Assembly (NCBI RefSeq): GCF_006716695.1
Contig: NZ_VFPN01000001.1
Span: forward strand, 558,001-622,000
DNA: 64,000 nt
Reading direction: 5' to 3'
From: Klugiella xanthotipulae
GTDB lineage: Bacteria; Actinomycetota; Actinomycetes; Actinomycetales; Microbacteriaceae
In this document: one piece after another, positions 38,378 to 47,341 of the stretch
How positions within the stretch are numbered: the stretch's first letter is position 1
Layout of the letters: each line of letters begins with the position of its first letter
Notes under the pieces: model-generated
Seen by the model: the letters and a program-made list of their open reading frames with translations, nothing else
What the model was told of the DNA's origin: nothing
Databases searched by the model: none
Made by a program: the position numbers and the translations under genes

Positions 38378-38542
38378 ATGTGCCGAGCAGTAACGTGTAG
38401 AAAATGCGGAAAAACGACCTGGGCCGGATGCGGCCAACACATCGACCAGGTCCTGCGAGGCGTGCCGCAGGCCCAGCGCTGCCAGGGCCACGCCAACGAG
38501 CCACGGAAAAGCCTCTTCGCCCGGCTGTTCAGCCGCAGTTAA
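38378..38542 (+). CDS. Conserved 54-residue Cys-rich small protein
   Basis: A small protein starting MCRAVTCRKCGKTTWAGCGQ and ending LFARLFSRS. Five Cys (2, 7, 10, 18, 35) and His 21 and 38 suggest a metal-binding knuckle (C-x4-C-x2-C-x7-C). I recognise this as a widespread but uncharacterised small-protein family of Actinobacteria. GGAAG stands 7 nt before ATG. Expression from the CsoR-like promoter 55 bp upstream would make it metal-induced (inference). Its last bases overlap the end of the convergent tetR by 4 bp. Confidence 0.8.
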   Translation: MCRAVTCRKCGKTTWAGCGQHIDQVLRGVPQAQRCQGHANEPRKSLFARLFSRS

Positions 38543-39156
38543 GCGTCTTCGCCCGGATCGCGGGACAACCGGGCCACCACCACGTCCAGTACCCGATCCA
38601 TCACCACCCGTGGTGGCTCCTCACTGTGCACCGCCCACCAGGTCAGCACGGCCAGACTCGTTGAAATGAGGGCCTGCGAGAGCACCTGCGGCCCCAGGTC
38701 ATCAGCCGACACCCCCTGACTGGCCGCAATAACCTCGGCAATTTGGGCCCGCACCTCGCCCAGCAGTGGCAGCCCGTGGCTCATCAGCGACGGGTTGGCA
38801 TCAATCAAAATGAGTCGCTCTCGCGTCACCGCCTCGCTCTCCGCCGAAAACGTTACGGCCCGCGCATAGGCGGCTCGCAGATCCACACGTGACGCAATCG
38901 AACGGCCCGGCCCGGCCGCAAGATGAGCCGCCAGCTCGGCCTGAAACCGGTCGATGGCCTCCGTCATCCCACCCCATACCAGATGATTTTTTGACGGAAA
39001 ATAGCGGAAAATGCTGCGCCGACTGGCCCCGACGGCCGCGGCAATATCGTCCATTGTGACGCTCTCGAAGCCGCGCTCCACAAACAGGTGCATGGCCACG
39101 CGGGCCACCTCGTCGGGGTCAATTGTGGCCGGGCGGCCTCGGCGTTGTTTCTGCAC
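38539..39156 (-). CDS. TetR/AcrR family transcriptional regulator
   Basis: A 205-residue repressor-type protein. The N-terminal HTH (about 8-55) contains VERGFESVTMDDIAAAVGASRRSIFRYFPSKNHLVW; the C-terminal ligand domain has few landmarks. GTG 39156 (then QKQRRGRPATIDPDEV) is chosen over GTG 39222 because it gives a normal basic N-terminus and has TATGCT exactly six bases upstream. It is divergent from an SDR gene 108 bp away and probably controls it; the effector is unknown. The RRSIFRYFPSKN stretch resembles the MftR-like branch, but no mycofactocin genes are present. Confidence 0.88.
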   Translation of the reverse strand: MQKQRRGRPATIDPDEVARVAMHLFVERGFESVTMDDIAAAVGASRRSIFRYFPSKNHLVWGGMTEAIDRFQAELAAHLAAGPGRSIASRVDLRAAYARAVTFSAESEAVTRERLILIDANPSLMSHGLPLLGEVRAQIAEVIAASQGVSADDLGPQVLSQALISTSLAVLTWWAVHSEEPPRVVMDRVLDVVVARLSRDPGEDA

Positions 39157-39162
39157 AGTGAG

Positions 39163-39168
39163 AGCATA
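39163..39168 (-). promoter_or_regulatory. Putative leaderless -10 element of tetR
   Basis: TATGCT, six bases, GTG 39156, without a ribosome site. Supports the shorter TetR start. Confidence 0.5.
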
Positions 39169-39264
39169 GCGGTACCCCGACTCACAGGATGTCTTTATGT
39201 CACTCAGTGCTAAAATTGCCACGGCCCGTCACCCACTGGCCCATTTTCAAGGAGGACTACTCAG

Positions 39265-40020
39265 ATGAGCATCACCACAGACCGCTTCGCCGGCAAAACC
39301 GCCATCGTCACGGGTGCCGGTTCCGGCATCGGCCGCGCCACCGCCACCCGCCTCGCCCACGAAGGTGCCCGCGTCATCGCCGCGGATGTCGCCCCCGAGC
39401 GTCTCGTTGAACTCGCCGCAGAGCTCAGCGCCTACAACGTCGTCACGATTGCTGGCGACATCACCGCCGAAGAGGTGGTGCAGAAAATCGTCGCGGCCGC
39501 CGACGGTCGGGTGGATGTTCTCGCCAACATTGCCGGCATCATGGACGGCTTCCTGCCCGCCGCCGAAATCGACGACGCCACCTGGGAGCGCGTCTTCAAC
39601 GTCAACGTCAACTCGATCATGCGACTATCGCGCGCGGTCCTCCCGCTGATGATCGCGCACAACAGCGGTGCCATCGTCAATGTGACCTCCGAGGCTGGTC
39701 TCCGCGGCTCGGCCGCCGGCGTCGCCTACACCGCCTCAAAGCACGCGGTGATCGGCTTCACCAAGAACACGGCCGTGATGTATGCCGCTCACGGCATCCG
39801 CACCAATGCTGTCGCCCCCGGCGCGGTCATAACCAACATTGAGGCCCCCATGAAGTCGCAGCACGCGGCCGGCGTGGTTGGCCCACTCCTGCAGGTTGTC
39901 GTCCCGGCACCCGCCGAAGCCGACCGCCTCGCGGCCGCCATCACCTGGCTCGCAAGCGACGATGCCGACAACGTCAACGGCCAGGTCCTGGCCAGCGACG
40001 GCGGCTGGTCAGCGATCTAG
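39265..40020 (+). CDS. Short-chain dehydrogenase/reductase (SDR)
   Basis: A 251-residue classical SDR. The cofactor motif is TGAGSGIG (about 17-24). [10 protein letters not shown] with Asp at the end of beta-2 favours NAD(H). LANIAGI is the NNAG equivalent, and the catalytic Ser (NVTSEAG), Tyr and Lys (YTASKHA) are intact, followed by [12 protein letters not shown]. Substrate unknown; an alcohol or ketone is likely. A strong ribosome site (AAGGAGGA) precedes ATG. Divergent from TetR, which is its probable regulator; a 26-bp palindrome follows the stop. Confidence 0.92.
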   Translation: MSITTDRFAGKTAIVTGAGSGIGRATATRLAHEGARVIAADVAPERLVELAAELSAYNVVTIAGDITAEEVVQKIVAAADGRVDVLANIAGIMDGFLPAAEIDDATWERVFNVNVNSIMRLSRAVLPLMIAHNSGAIVNVTSEAGLRGSAAGVAYTASKHAVIGFTKNTAVMYAAHGIRTNAVAPGAVITNIEAPMKSQHAAGVVGPLLQVVVPAPAEADRLAAAITWLASDDADNVNGQVLASDGGWSAI

Positions 40021-40025
40021 GCGCA

Positions 40026-40051
40026 GTGTGGGCGGTGCGCACCGCCCACAC
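40026..40051. terminator. Bidirectional palindromic terminator, SDR / tsaD
   Basis: A perfect 26-bp palindrome (two 13-bp arms, no spacer; as RNA it folds with a GCGC tip), 5 bp after the SDR stop, between convergent genes. Confidence 0.65.
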
Positions 40052-40146
40052 CCAGAGTGATTTTTCCTCACAGTTCGACGTTTATTTGTCGGTATTCTGA
40101 CCAAAACTCACCCATTTTGCTCCCCCGCACCGGCTCCCGGCACCGA

Positions 40147-41694
40147 CTACCGCACCTGAATCTCGGTCACGGGCAGCGTCGAATCCGCACCAAACCCCAC
40201 CCCAGAAGGCTTGTACCCGGCCATAATGAGTTGCGCGCCCAGCGCCGCAATCATTGCACCGTTATCGGTACACAACGAAAGCGGCGGAATCCGCAGCTCA
40301 ATACCCGCGGCAGCGGCCCGCTCAACGGCAAGTTCCCGCACCCGCGCATTGGCCACAACGCCCCCGCCGAGCAGCAGTCGCGGCACCCCGGTATCTCGGC
40401 AGGCCGCGATGGCCTTACCAATCAGCACATCGGCGACAGCCTCGCGGAAGCTCGCCGCAACATCCGCAACGGGCACCTCCTCGCCAGCATCCTGCGCCCT
40501 CTCCACCCAGCGGGCCACGGCCGTCTTCAGACCCGAAAACGAAAAATCGTAGCGATGCTTCGCCATATCCTTCGGCAGGGTGAGGCCGCGCGGAAAGCGA
40601 ATGGCCTTCGGATTTCCGGATGCCGCCACCCGATCAATCTGCGGCCCACCCGGGTAGGGCAGCCCGAGCACGCGCGCCACCTTGTCAAACGCCTCACCCG
40701 CTGCATCATCAATGGTCTCGCCCAGCAGTTCCACGTCACTCACGAGGTCGCGCGCCAACAGCAGCGAGGTGTGTCCACCCGAGACGAGCAGCGCCACCGT
40801 GGGAAACTCAATCGGATCGTGCTCGTCTCCCGTACGCAGCACATCCGCCCCCACATGACCCACCAGGTGGTTGACGGCGTAGAGCGGCTTATCGAGGGAA
40901 ATAGCGAGCGCCTTGGCCGCGCTCACCCCCACCATGAGCGCACCCGACAGACCCGGCCCACTCGTGACCGCAATCGCGTCAAGGTCATCGTAGGCCACCC
41001 CCGCATCGGCGAGCGCCCGATCAAGGGTGGGGCGGAGGGCCTCCACATGCGCGCGCGCCGCAACCTCGGGCACCACCCCGCCGTAGCGGGCGTGCTCGTC
41101 CATGCTCGACGCAATCGCGTTCGCCAGTAGGGTGTCTCCGCGCACAATTCCGATGCCGGTCTCGTCACAACTCGTCTCAATGCCCAGCACCAGGGGGGCG
41201 GAACGGTTCCTCAGGGTCAGTCTCATCATGATCGCATCCACGTTATCCGGCTGGTAGTACCTGGGCCGGACGCCAATCTGTTCAAATCCATCACTCTCGT
41301 ACAGCCCACGCGCCACGGGGTTATCGGCCCGTACCTCCAGGAAAATCCGGCTGGCCCCGCGGTCGCGGGCCTCCGTGACGAGGGCGCGCAGCATCCGTCG
41401 CCCCGTCCCATACCCGCGATGTTCGACGGCGAGCGCAATGGTCTGGATGTCCCCCTCGCCGCTCCCCCGAGCCGAGAGCAGACCGGCGTAGCCGACAACC
41501 CGCTCGGGTGCGGGACCATCGGCGGGCAACACGGCCACAATGTAGTGTCGGTGGCTACCGCTCAGTTCCTCGGTCATCGCCGCGCGCGACCACGCCTCCC
41601 GCCCAAACGAGCTGTTCTCGATCAGCATGATCGCGTCGAGGTCGTCACGGGTCGCGTTACGCAGCACGGGTGCAGCACCCTCGGCGGCGCTCAT
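40147..41694 (-). CDS. tsaD: RimI-TsaD fusion: N-acetyltransferase + t6A37 threonylcarbamoyltransferase
   Basis: One continuous 515-residue frame. Residues 1-160 are a RimI-type GNAT ([49 protein letters not shown]), the family that acetylates ribosomal protein S18. After an 8-10 residue join, [17 protein letters not shown] starts a full TsaD. It has [20 protein letters not shown], metal-site [16 protein letters not shown] and DNGAMIA, and transfers threonylcarbamoyl to A37 of ANN-decoding tRNAs. A GTG at the TsaD junction could allow internal initiation, but no well-spaced ribosome site is seen. It overlaps tsaB by 4 bp. Confidence 0.94.
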   Translation of the reverse strand: MSAAEGAAPVLRNATRDDLDAIMLIENSSFGREAWSRAAMTEELSGSHRHYIVAVLPADGPAPERVVGYAGLLSARGSGEGDIQTIALAVEHRGYGTGRRMLRALVTEARDRGASRIFLEVRADNPVARGLYESDGFEQIGVRPRYYQPDNVDAIMMRLTLRNRSAPLVLGIETSCDETGIGIVRGDTLLANAIASSMDEHARYGGVVPEVAARAHVEALRPTLDRALADAGVAYDDLDAIAVTSGPGLSGALMVGVSAAKALAISLDKPLYAVNHLVGHVGADVLRTGDEHDPIEFPTVALLVSGGHTSLLLARDLVSDVELLGETIDDAAGEAFDKVARVLGLPYPGGPQIDRVAASGNPKAIRFPRGLTLPKDMAKHRYDFSFSGLKTAVARWVERAQDAGEEVPVADVAASFREAVADVLIGKAIAACRDTGVPRLLLGGGVVANARVRELAVERAAAAGIELRIPPLSLCTDNGAMIAALGAQLIMAGYKPSGVGFGADSTLPVTEIQVR

Positions 41695-42302
41695 CGGGTT
41701 ACCCGCTTGGGGCCGGTGGAGGGGGTCACATCGGGCGAACGCAGGTAGAGCGCACCCTCGGTGACAAAGTCGGTACCCTCGGCACGCATCCGGGTGGCGA
41801 GTACGGCCAGGTTCGTGGCGAGAAGGCCCGCCTCGTTTCCGTCCCGCACGGGCACCCCCTCGGGAAGTTCGGCTGCCTTCCCCACGGCCGGGCCGTGCAC
41901 CCGCCGCCAGGTGTCACCCTCACGAACGTAACGCGACCAGTAGACTTCGCGGCGGCGAGCATCCGTGACCACCAGCAGGTGCTCACCCTCGGCCCCCGGG
42001 AACCCCTCAACAACCCCGTCGTGGCTCACTACCCGGTACAGCGGCACGCCGCGCCCGGCGGCAAAAGCCTCGGCAGCGGCGATCCCCACGCGCAACCCGG
42101 TGAAGGGTCCCGGCCCCATACCCACAACGACGCCCGTCACCCCCTCGGCGGAGACTCCAGACTGCGACAGTGCCGACACGATCAGCTCGCCAATCACCTC
42201 GGCATGTTTCAGCGGGTTGGGTGAGGTCGCGTCGAAGCGCTGACCGTCGGAGGTGAGCACGCCGACGCTGGTCCCGAGTGAGGTATCTATCGCAAGAAGC
42301 AC
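41691..42302 (-). CDS. tsaB: TsaB, t6A complex dimerisation subunit
   Basis: 203 residues from GTG 42302 ([19 protein letters not shown]), the standard N-terminus; the frame opens to 42362 inside tsaE. Inactive ASKHA-fold paralogue of Tsa[26 protein letters not shown] is the family signature. Forms the TsaB-TsaD-TsaE complex for tRNA t6A synthesis. All three partners are encoded consecutively here (tsaE, tsaB, rimI-tsaD), downstream of alr. Confidence 0.95.
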   Translation of the reverse strand: MLLAIDTSLGTSVGVLTSDGQRFDATSPNPLKHAEVIGELIVSALSQSGVSAEGVTGVVVGMGPGPFTGLRVGIAAAEAFAAGRGVPLYRVVSHDGVVEGFPGAEGEHLLVVTDARRREVYWSRYVREGDTWRRVHGPAVGKAAELPEGVPVRDGNEAGLLATNLAVLATRMRAEGTDFVTEGALYLRSPDVTPSTGPKRVTR

Positions 42303-42339
42303 GTCTACAGGGTACCCGCTCGGGATGCGCGGCGGCGGC

Positions 42340-42861
42340 CTACCGGTCCAGGTGTACGCCACCCGCCCAGCGCGGCCCCACCGCGGTGATCGTGATCACG
42401 CGCGGCTCGATCGGCTCCTCACCCTCAGTGGGTTCCTCGGTAGCCCTTCCGGCCGCACCGGTCGGCCGTTCGATCACGAGGTCGAGCCAGGAGTCCGCGA
42501 CACCGTCAAGCATCCCGGCCCCCCACTCGGCCACCACGACGGAGGTCGCGAAGTCGATATCGAGGTCGTCCAGTTCCACGGCGCTCGCGAGCCGATACGC
42601 GTCAACGTGCACGAGGGCCGGACCGCCCACCACCGATGGGTGGGTTCGGGCCAGCACAAACGTGGGGCTCGTCACCGGGCCACGCACCCCCAAACCTTCA
42701 CCGATACCGCGGGTCAACGTGGTTTTACCCGCACCGAGCGGTCCCGTGAGGGTCACCAGGTCGCCCGCGCGCAGCTGGCGGCCGAGCCGGATGCCCAGGT
42801 CGTGCATCTGGTCGGGGTCGGTAATGGTGACGACACTCACCCGCTCCTCGGCGGCGCTCAT
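42340..42861 (-). CDS. tsaE: TsaE, t6A complex ATPase
   Basis: A 173-residue P-loop ATPase: TLTGPLGAGKTTLTRGIGEGLG (Walker A), VTSPTFVLART, LVHVDAYRL (Asp of switch) and VVVAEWGAGML. Required for multiple turnover of the TsaBDE machine. A Glu/Pro-rich insert (about 140-155, TEEPTEGEEPIEP) near the end is not part of the core. It overlaps alr by 4 bp (ATGA) and is followed by tsaB after 37 bp. Confidence 0.95.
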   Translation of the reverse strand: MSAAEERVSVVTITDPDQMHDLGIRLGRQLRAGDLVTLTGPLGAGKTTLTRGIGEGLGVRGPVTSPTFVLARTHPSVVGGPALVHVDAYRLASAVELDDLDIDFATSVVVAEWGAGMLDGVADSWLDLVIERPTGAAGRATEEPTEGEEPIEPRVITITAVGPRWAGGVHLDR

Positions 42862-44036
42862 GACGCGTACACCCGGGTCACGCGCGGCCCCACGCGGGTG
42901 ACCATCTCGTAGTTGATGGTGCCGCAGGCCGACGCAAACTCTTCCACGCTCGGTATGCCGTCGGCCGGGTCACCCCAGAGCACCGCGGTGTCGCCCACCT
43001 GCACGGTGTCATCACCCACATCCACGATGAACTGGTCCATCGCCACGCGTCCCGACACCCGGTAGGTGCGACCGTTGATGCTCACCGGGGCAACGGAGGA
43101 GGCTGCCCGCGGTATCCCGTCGGCATAGCCCAAACCCACGAGCACCACGGTCGTCTCGGCCGCGGTGTGATACGTATAGTCGTAGGACAGGCCCGTCCCC
43201 GCCGGCAGCCGCCGAACGTGCAGCACCGTGCCCTCCAGGCGCATCGCCGGACGCAGCCCCAGGTCGGCGCTCGTCTGGCCGGGCAGGGGTGAGAGTCCGT
43301 AGAGGAGGAGGCCGAGCCGCACCGCGTTCACGGGCAGACCCGGGTAGCTCAGCGCCGCGGCCGAGGCCGCAATATGGGTCAGTTCGGGGGTGAGCCCGGC
43401 GGCACGCGCCTCGGCCAGGATGTCCATAAAAAGCTCAACCGCCGCACGATCATCCGCCTCCGATGCGTTCGACAGGTGGCTAAATACCCCACGCACCCGC
43501 AGCAGGCCCTCAGTCTCGTAGGCTCGCGCCCGCGCAAAAACCTCGGCACGCTCGGCCGTCGGGATGCCGTTGCGGCTCAGCCCCGAGTCGCATTTGAGCT
43601 GCACAATGGCCGGTGAGCCAACGCGCCGAGCTGCCTCGGTCACGGCGTCGAGCTGCGCGCGTGAGTTCACTCCCACGTCAATCCCGCGCTCAATCGCCAC
43701 GCCGAAGTCGGTGCCGGGCGCGTGAATCCAGAACAGCACCGGCTCCTGGATACCGGCCTCCCGCAGCTCAAGCGCCTCGCACAGGTCCGCCACCCCCAGC
43801 CAGGTGGCCCCCCCGTCGAGGGCGGCGCGCGCCGACTCAACAGCGCCGTGCCCGTAGGCGTTGGCCTTCACGACCGCGATGATCGTGGTGTCCGGGATAC
43901 GCCGCCGCAGCTCCCGCACATTGTCACTGATCGCGGCGGTACTGATCCGGGCGCGGCGCATCGGCGACCCGAAGCCCGAAGTCTCGGCGGGTGCCGACGG
44001 CGAGCTCTCGCCCGGTGGGGTCTCACTCACGGTCAT
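42858..44036 (-). CDS. alr: Alanine racemase
   Basis: PLP enzyme making D-alanine for peptidoglycan. 392 residues from ATG 44036, which has GAAGGAGG 5 nt upstream; longer frames run into acpS. The PLP lysine is in IIAVVKANAYGHGAVES, CDSGLSRNGI carries the substrate-binding Arg, and the second-subunit Tyr is in TGLSYDYTYHT. It begins inside the 3' end of acpS (14-bp overlap) and overlaps tsaE, so acpS-alr-tsaE-tsaB-tsaD form one tight operon. Confidence 0.96.
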   Translation of the reverse strand: MTVSETPPGESSPSAPAETSGFGSPMRRARISTAAISDNVRELRRRIPDTTIIAVVKANAYGHGAVESARAALDGGATWLGVADLCEALELREAGIQEPVLFWIHAPGTDFGVAIERGIDVGVNSRAQLDAVTEAARRVGSPAIVQLKCDSGLSRNGIPTAERAEVFARARAYETEGLLRVRGVFSHLSNASEADDRAAVELFMDILAEARAAGLTPELTHIAASAAALSYPGLPVNAVRLGLLLYGLSPLPGQTSADLGLRPAMRLEGTVLHVRRLPAGTGLSYDYTYHTAAETTVVLVGLGYADGIPRAASSVAPVSINGRTYRVSGRVAMDQFIVDVGDDTVQVGDTAVLWGDPADGIPSVEEFASACGTINYEMVTRVGPRVTRVYAS

Positions 44037-44391
44037 GCGGGCCTCCTTCGACAACAACAAATGCGGTGGCCATCCCGCCATCGTGCGTGAGCGACAGATG
44101 AACCCGGTCGCCACCGACCGCGGCGAGAGCCGCGCGCAGGCCCTCGCTGAGCTCAAACGCGGGCCGACCCGCGGTGCGCGGCGGAACCACCAGGTCGTGC
44201 CAGCTCACCCCGTCCGAACCGCCCAGCGCCTTAATGAGTGATTCTTTGGCGGCAAAGCGGGCCGCGAGCGAGCGCACAGGCAGTCCCCGTTCCGCCTCGG
44301 TAAAGAGCCGCACAGCGAGCGCGGGGGTGCGGTCAAGGGACCGCTCAAAGCGAGCGATCTCAACCGTGTCAACCCCAATACCGATAATCAT
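44023..44391 (-). CDS. acpS: Holo-acyl-carrier-protein synthase
   Basis: Transfers 4'-phosphopantetheine from CoA to acyl carrier protein. 122 residues: MIIGIGVDTVEIARFERSL (Mg2+ Asp), LFTEAERG and AARFAAKESLIKALGG (Mg2+ Glu), then HLSLTHDGGMATAFVVVE. A typical AcpS-type PPTase. First gene of the acpS-alr-tsa operon, 33 bp after glmS would end on the same strand (glmS stops lower at 44425, upstream in transcription). Confidence 0.95.
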   Translation of the reverse strand: MIIGIGVDTVEIARFERSLDRTPALAVRLFTEAERGLPVRSLAARFAAKESLIKALGGSDGVSWHDLVVPPRTAGRPAFELSEGLRAALAAVGGDRVHLSLTHDGGMATAFVVVEGGPHDRE

Positions 44392-44424
44392 GCCTTCACC
44401 CTGCGGCCCGGAGGGCCGGACCGG

Positions 44425-46275
44425 CTATTCGACCGTGACCGACTTGGCCAGGTTGCGCGGCTGGTCCACATCGAGCCCCTTAGCCGTCGAGAGCTCGAGC
44501 GCAAAGAGCTGCAGCGGAACCACCGACAGCAGCGGCTGGATGAGCGGCTCAGCCAGGGGCACCGGGATGACCTCATCGGCGAAGGGCAGCACGGCGGCAT
44601 CCCCCTTCTCCGCGATGGCGATCACGCGGGCACCACGGGCACGGATTTCCTGGATGTTGGACACGATTTTGGAGTGTAGCTCGGCCGAACTGCGCGGACT
44701 CGGCACGACCACAAACACGGGCTGGCCGGGCTCAATCAGGGCGATGGGGCCGTGCTTCAACTCGCCGGCGGCGAAGCCCTCGGCATGGATGTACGAGATC
44801 TCCTTCAGCTTGAGCGCCCCCTCCAGCGCGATGGGATACCCCACGTGACGACCGAGGAACAGCACCGAACGCGTGTCGGCCATCCAGTGTGCCAGCTGAC
44901 GCACCGTGTCAGTCACCTCAAGCACCTCGGCAAGCTTCTCCGGCAGGGCCAGGAGCTGGCGGGTCATATCGTGCAGGCCCTCGGTGCTGAGCGTGCCACG
45001 CACGGTACCCAGATGCAGACCAAAGAGGTAGAGGGCAACAATCTGGGCCACAAACGCCTTGGTCGAGGCGACGGCCACCTCGGGACCGGCATGAGTGTAG
45101 ATCACTCCGTCCGACTCGCGCGGGATAGTGGCGCTCTGGGTGTTGCAGACGGAGAGGGTCTTGACCCCGGCATCCCGGGCATACTTGACGGCCATCAGGG
45201 TGTCCATGGTCTCGCCCGACTGGCTCACCGAGATGAGCAGGGTACGCGCGCTCAGCACGGGGGTCCGGTAGCGGAACTCGTGGCTGAGCTCCACGTCAAC
45301 GGGCACACGGGCCCAGGCCTCAATCGCGTACTTGGCCGTGCTCGCGGCGTAGGCGGCGGTGCCGCAGGCGATAATCACGATGCGATCAATGTCCTTCAGG
45401 ATATCCGGCCCCAGGCTACCCAGCTCCGGGATCTCCACGGCACCCTCAACGATACGGCCACGCAGCGTGTTGGCAATCGCGTCGGGCTGCTCAGCGATCT
45501 CCTTCGCCATAAAGGAGGACCAGCCACCCTTATCGGCGGAGGAGGCATCCCAGGCGACCTCAAACTCTTCGATCTCGACCCGGTTTCCGGCGAAATCGGT
45601 CACCTCAACCGAGTCGGGCGTAATCACGGCGATGTTGTCCTCACCAATCGCGACGGCGCGACGGGTGTGCTCCACAAATGCGGCCACGTCTGAACCGAGG
45701 AAGTTCTCCCCCGTGCCCAGCCCCACCATGAGCGGCGAGTTGTGACGCGCGGCCACAACAACGCCCGGTTCGTCGCTGTGCACGGCGAGCAGCGTGAAGG
45801 TTCCCTCCAGCCGGTTGACAACCTCGCTAAACGCCCGACGCAGGTCACCCAATCGGCGGTAGGCCCGACCCAGCTCAACGGCAACCACCTCGGTATCGGT
45901 CTCACTCTCGAAGTGGTAGCCCTCGGCCAGCAGTTCGTCTTTCAGCGGCGCAAAGTTCTCGATAATTCCATTGTGAATGAGGGCTAACTTGCCGTCATCC
46001 CCCAGATGCGGATGGGCATTCTCATCCGTTGGCCCCCCGTGTGTGGCCCAGCGCGTGTGGCCAATTCCCGTGGTACCGGCGGCGAGGGGATGCTCGATCA
46101 GGTCCTCCGCGAGCACCGCCAACTTGCCCGCCCGCTTACGCGTGTCGATCGAGCTATCGGCGGCAACCACCGCGACACCGGCCGAATCGTAGCCCCGGTA
46201 TTCCAAGCGTTTCAGCCCGCCCATCAGGACGGCCAACGTATCATTTGCACCGGTATAACCCACGATTCCACACAT
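44425..46275 (-). CDS. glmS: Glucosamine-6-phosphate synthase (isomerising)
   Basis: Makes glucosamine-6-P from fructose-6-P and glutamine, the first step to UDP-GlcNAc. 616 residues: Ntn amidotransferase starting MCGIVGYTG (Cys1 after Met removal), with [16 protein letters not shown]. Two SIS isomerase domains follow ([19 protein letters not shown], and [28 protein letters not shown]). The end [11 protein letters not shown] is invariant in GlmS. TAAACT lies seven bases before the ATG without a ribosome site, a probable leaderless start. glmM, the next pathway enzyme, lies about 1.1 kb away behind coaA. Confidence 0.97.
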   Translation of the reverse strand: MCGIVGYTGANDTLAVLMGGLKRLEYRGYDSAGVAVVAADSSIDTRKRAGKLAVLAEDLIEHPLAAGTTGIGHTRWATHGGPTDENAHPHLGDDGKLALIHNGIIENFAPLKDELLAEGYHFESETDTEVVAVELGRAYRRLGDLRRAFSEVVNRLEGTFTLLAVHSDEPGVVVAARHNSPLMVGLGTGENFLGSDVAAFVEHTRRAVAIGEDNIAVITPDSVEVTDFAGNRVEIEEFEVAWDASSADKGGWSSFMAKEIAEQPDAIANTLRGRIVEGAVEIPELGSLGPDILKDIDRIVIIACGTAAYAASTAKYAIEAWARVPVDVELSHEFRYRTPVLSARTLLISVSQSGETMDTLMAVKYARDAGVKTLSVCNTQSATIPRESDGVIYTHAGPEVAVASTKAFVAQIVALYLFGLHLGTVRGTLSTEGLHDMTRQLLALPEKLAEVLEVTDTVRQLAHWMADTRSVLFLGRHVGYPIALEGALKLKEISYIHAEGFAAGELKHGPIALIEPGQPVFVVVPSPRSSAELHSKIVSNIQEIRARGARVIAIAEKGDAAVLPFADEVIPVPLAEPLIQPLLSVVPLQLFALELSTAKGLDVDQPRNLAKSVTVE

Positions 46276-46282
46276 GAGAAAC

Positions 46283-46288
46283 AGTTTA
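46283..46288 (-). promoter_or_regulatory. Putative leaderless -10 element of glmS
   Basis: TAAACT on the minus strand, seven bases before ATG 46275. The gap to coaA on the other strand is only 33 bp, so the two promoters must overlap. Confidence 0.4.
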
Positions 46289-46308
46289 GTGGCACTATGG
46301 GAGATCTA

Positions 46309-47262
46309 ATGAGTGATGCGATGCGTGCCTGGCGCGAAGATGCGGCCAGCCCCTACACCGAGATTAGCCGCGAAAAGTGGGCCGCCCTGGCACCGGCGAC
46401 CCCCCTCCCCCTCAGCGAAACCGAGATCGTGCAGCTGCGCGGTCTGGGCGAACCGCTCAATATGGTGGAGGTCGGCGAGGTGTACCGACCACTCAGCCGC
46501 CTGATCAACCTGTACGCAACGGGTACTCGGAAGCTCAACGCCACCGCCAAAGAGTTCCTGGGCGACGAACCCACGGCCACCCCCTTTGTCATCGGCATCG
46601 CCGGTTCGGTCGCCGTCGGCAAATCCACGATTGCCCGCCTGCTGCGCGAGCTCCTCGCCCGCTGGGAGGACACCCCCCGCGTCGAGCTTGTCACAACCGA
46701 CGGTTTCCTGTACCCCAACGCCGAGCTGGAACGCCGCGGCATCGCGCACCGTAAAGGCTTCCCCGAGTCCTACAACCGCCGCGCCCTGCTCAAGTTTGTC
46801 AGCCAGGTGAAGAGCGGTGTCGCTGAAGCCCGCGCGCCCTTCTACTCGCACCTCGTCTACGACATCATGCCGGATGCCCACGTTGTGGTTCGTCGCCCCG
46901 ACATCCTGATCGTCGAGGGCCTCAACGTGTTACAACCCGCCTCCGCCGAGCATCCCCTTGCCGTGAGCGATCTCTTCGATTTCTCCATCTATGTGGATGC
47001 CCGCACCGACGATATCGCGCGCTGGTACGAGGACCGCTTTCTCACCCTGCAGAAGGGTGCCTTCACCGACCCCTCCTCCTACTTCCGTCGCTTCGCCGAC
47101 CTCAACGAGGATCAGGCCCGCGCACTCGCGAGAGAGTACTGGAAGAACATCAACGAGCCCAACCTGCTCGAAAATGTGCGCCCCACGCGCTCACGCGCCA
47201 CGCTCATGCTGCGCAAAGGACCCGACCATGCCGTCAATAAGGTGCTGCTACGCAAGATGTAG
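46309..47262 (+). CDS. coaA: Type I pantothenate kinase
   Basis: Phosphorylates pantothenate, first and rate-limiting step of CoA synthesis. 317 residues: N-terminal [16 protein letters not shown], Walker [48 protein letters not shown] and [16 protein letters not shown] 46309 has GGGAG upstream; ATG 46297, four codons earlier, is also possible and would be near-leaderless. Divergent from glmS with only 33 bp between, convergent with glmM. Confidence 0.96.
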   Translation: MSDAMRAWREDAASPYTEISREKWAALAPATPLPLSETEIVQLRGLGEPLNMVEVGEVYRPLSRLINLYATGTRKLNATAKEFLGDEPTATPFVIGIAGSVAVGKSTIARLLRELLARWEDTPRVELVTTDGFLYPNAELERRGIAHRKGFPESYNRRALLKFVSQVKSGVAEARAPFYSHLVYDIMPDAHVVVRRPDILIVEGLNVLQPASAEHPLAVSDLFDFSIYVDARTDDIARWYEDRFLTLQKGAFTDPSSYFRRFADLNEDQARALAREYWKNINEPNLLENVRPTRSRATLMLRKGPDHAVNKVLLRKM

Positions 47263-47276
47263 CCGCCCGTTAACGA

Positions 47277-47307
47277 CAGAACGCGAGGATAGTCTCCTCG
47301 CGCTCTG
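47277..47307. terminator. Bidirectional terminator, coaA / glmM
   Basis: 47277-47289 pairs with 47295-47307 (13 bp with one mismatch) around a 5-nt loop, in the 79-bp gap between convergent genes. Confidence 0.6.
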
Positions 47308-47341
47308 CCTGAAATCCTGCTCGCCGCACCGGCGCCTCCGG

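Noticed and set aside
39220-39222. GTG 39222 as the TetR start
   Set aside because: It would place 22 extra residues in the divergent promoter region without a ribosome site; GTG 39156 has a leaderless -10 at the usual distance.
40026-40051. Palindrome as an operator for TetR or the SDR
   Set aside because: It lies after the SDR stop between convergent genes, so terminator is the simpler reading; the tetR-SDR intergenic region is on the other side.
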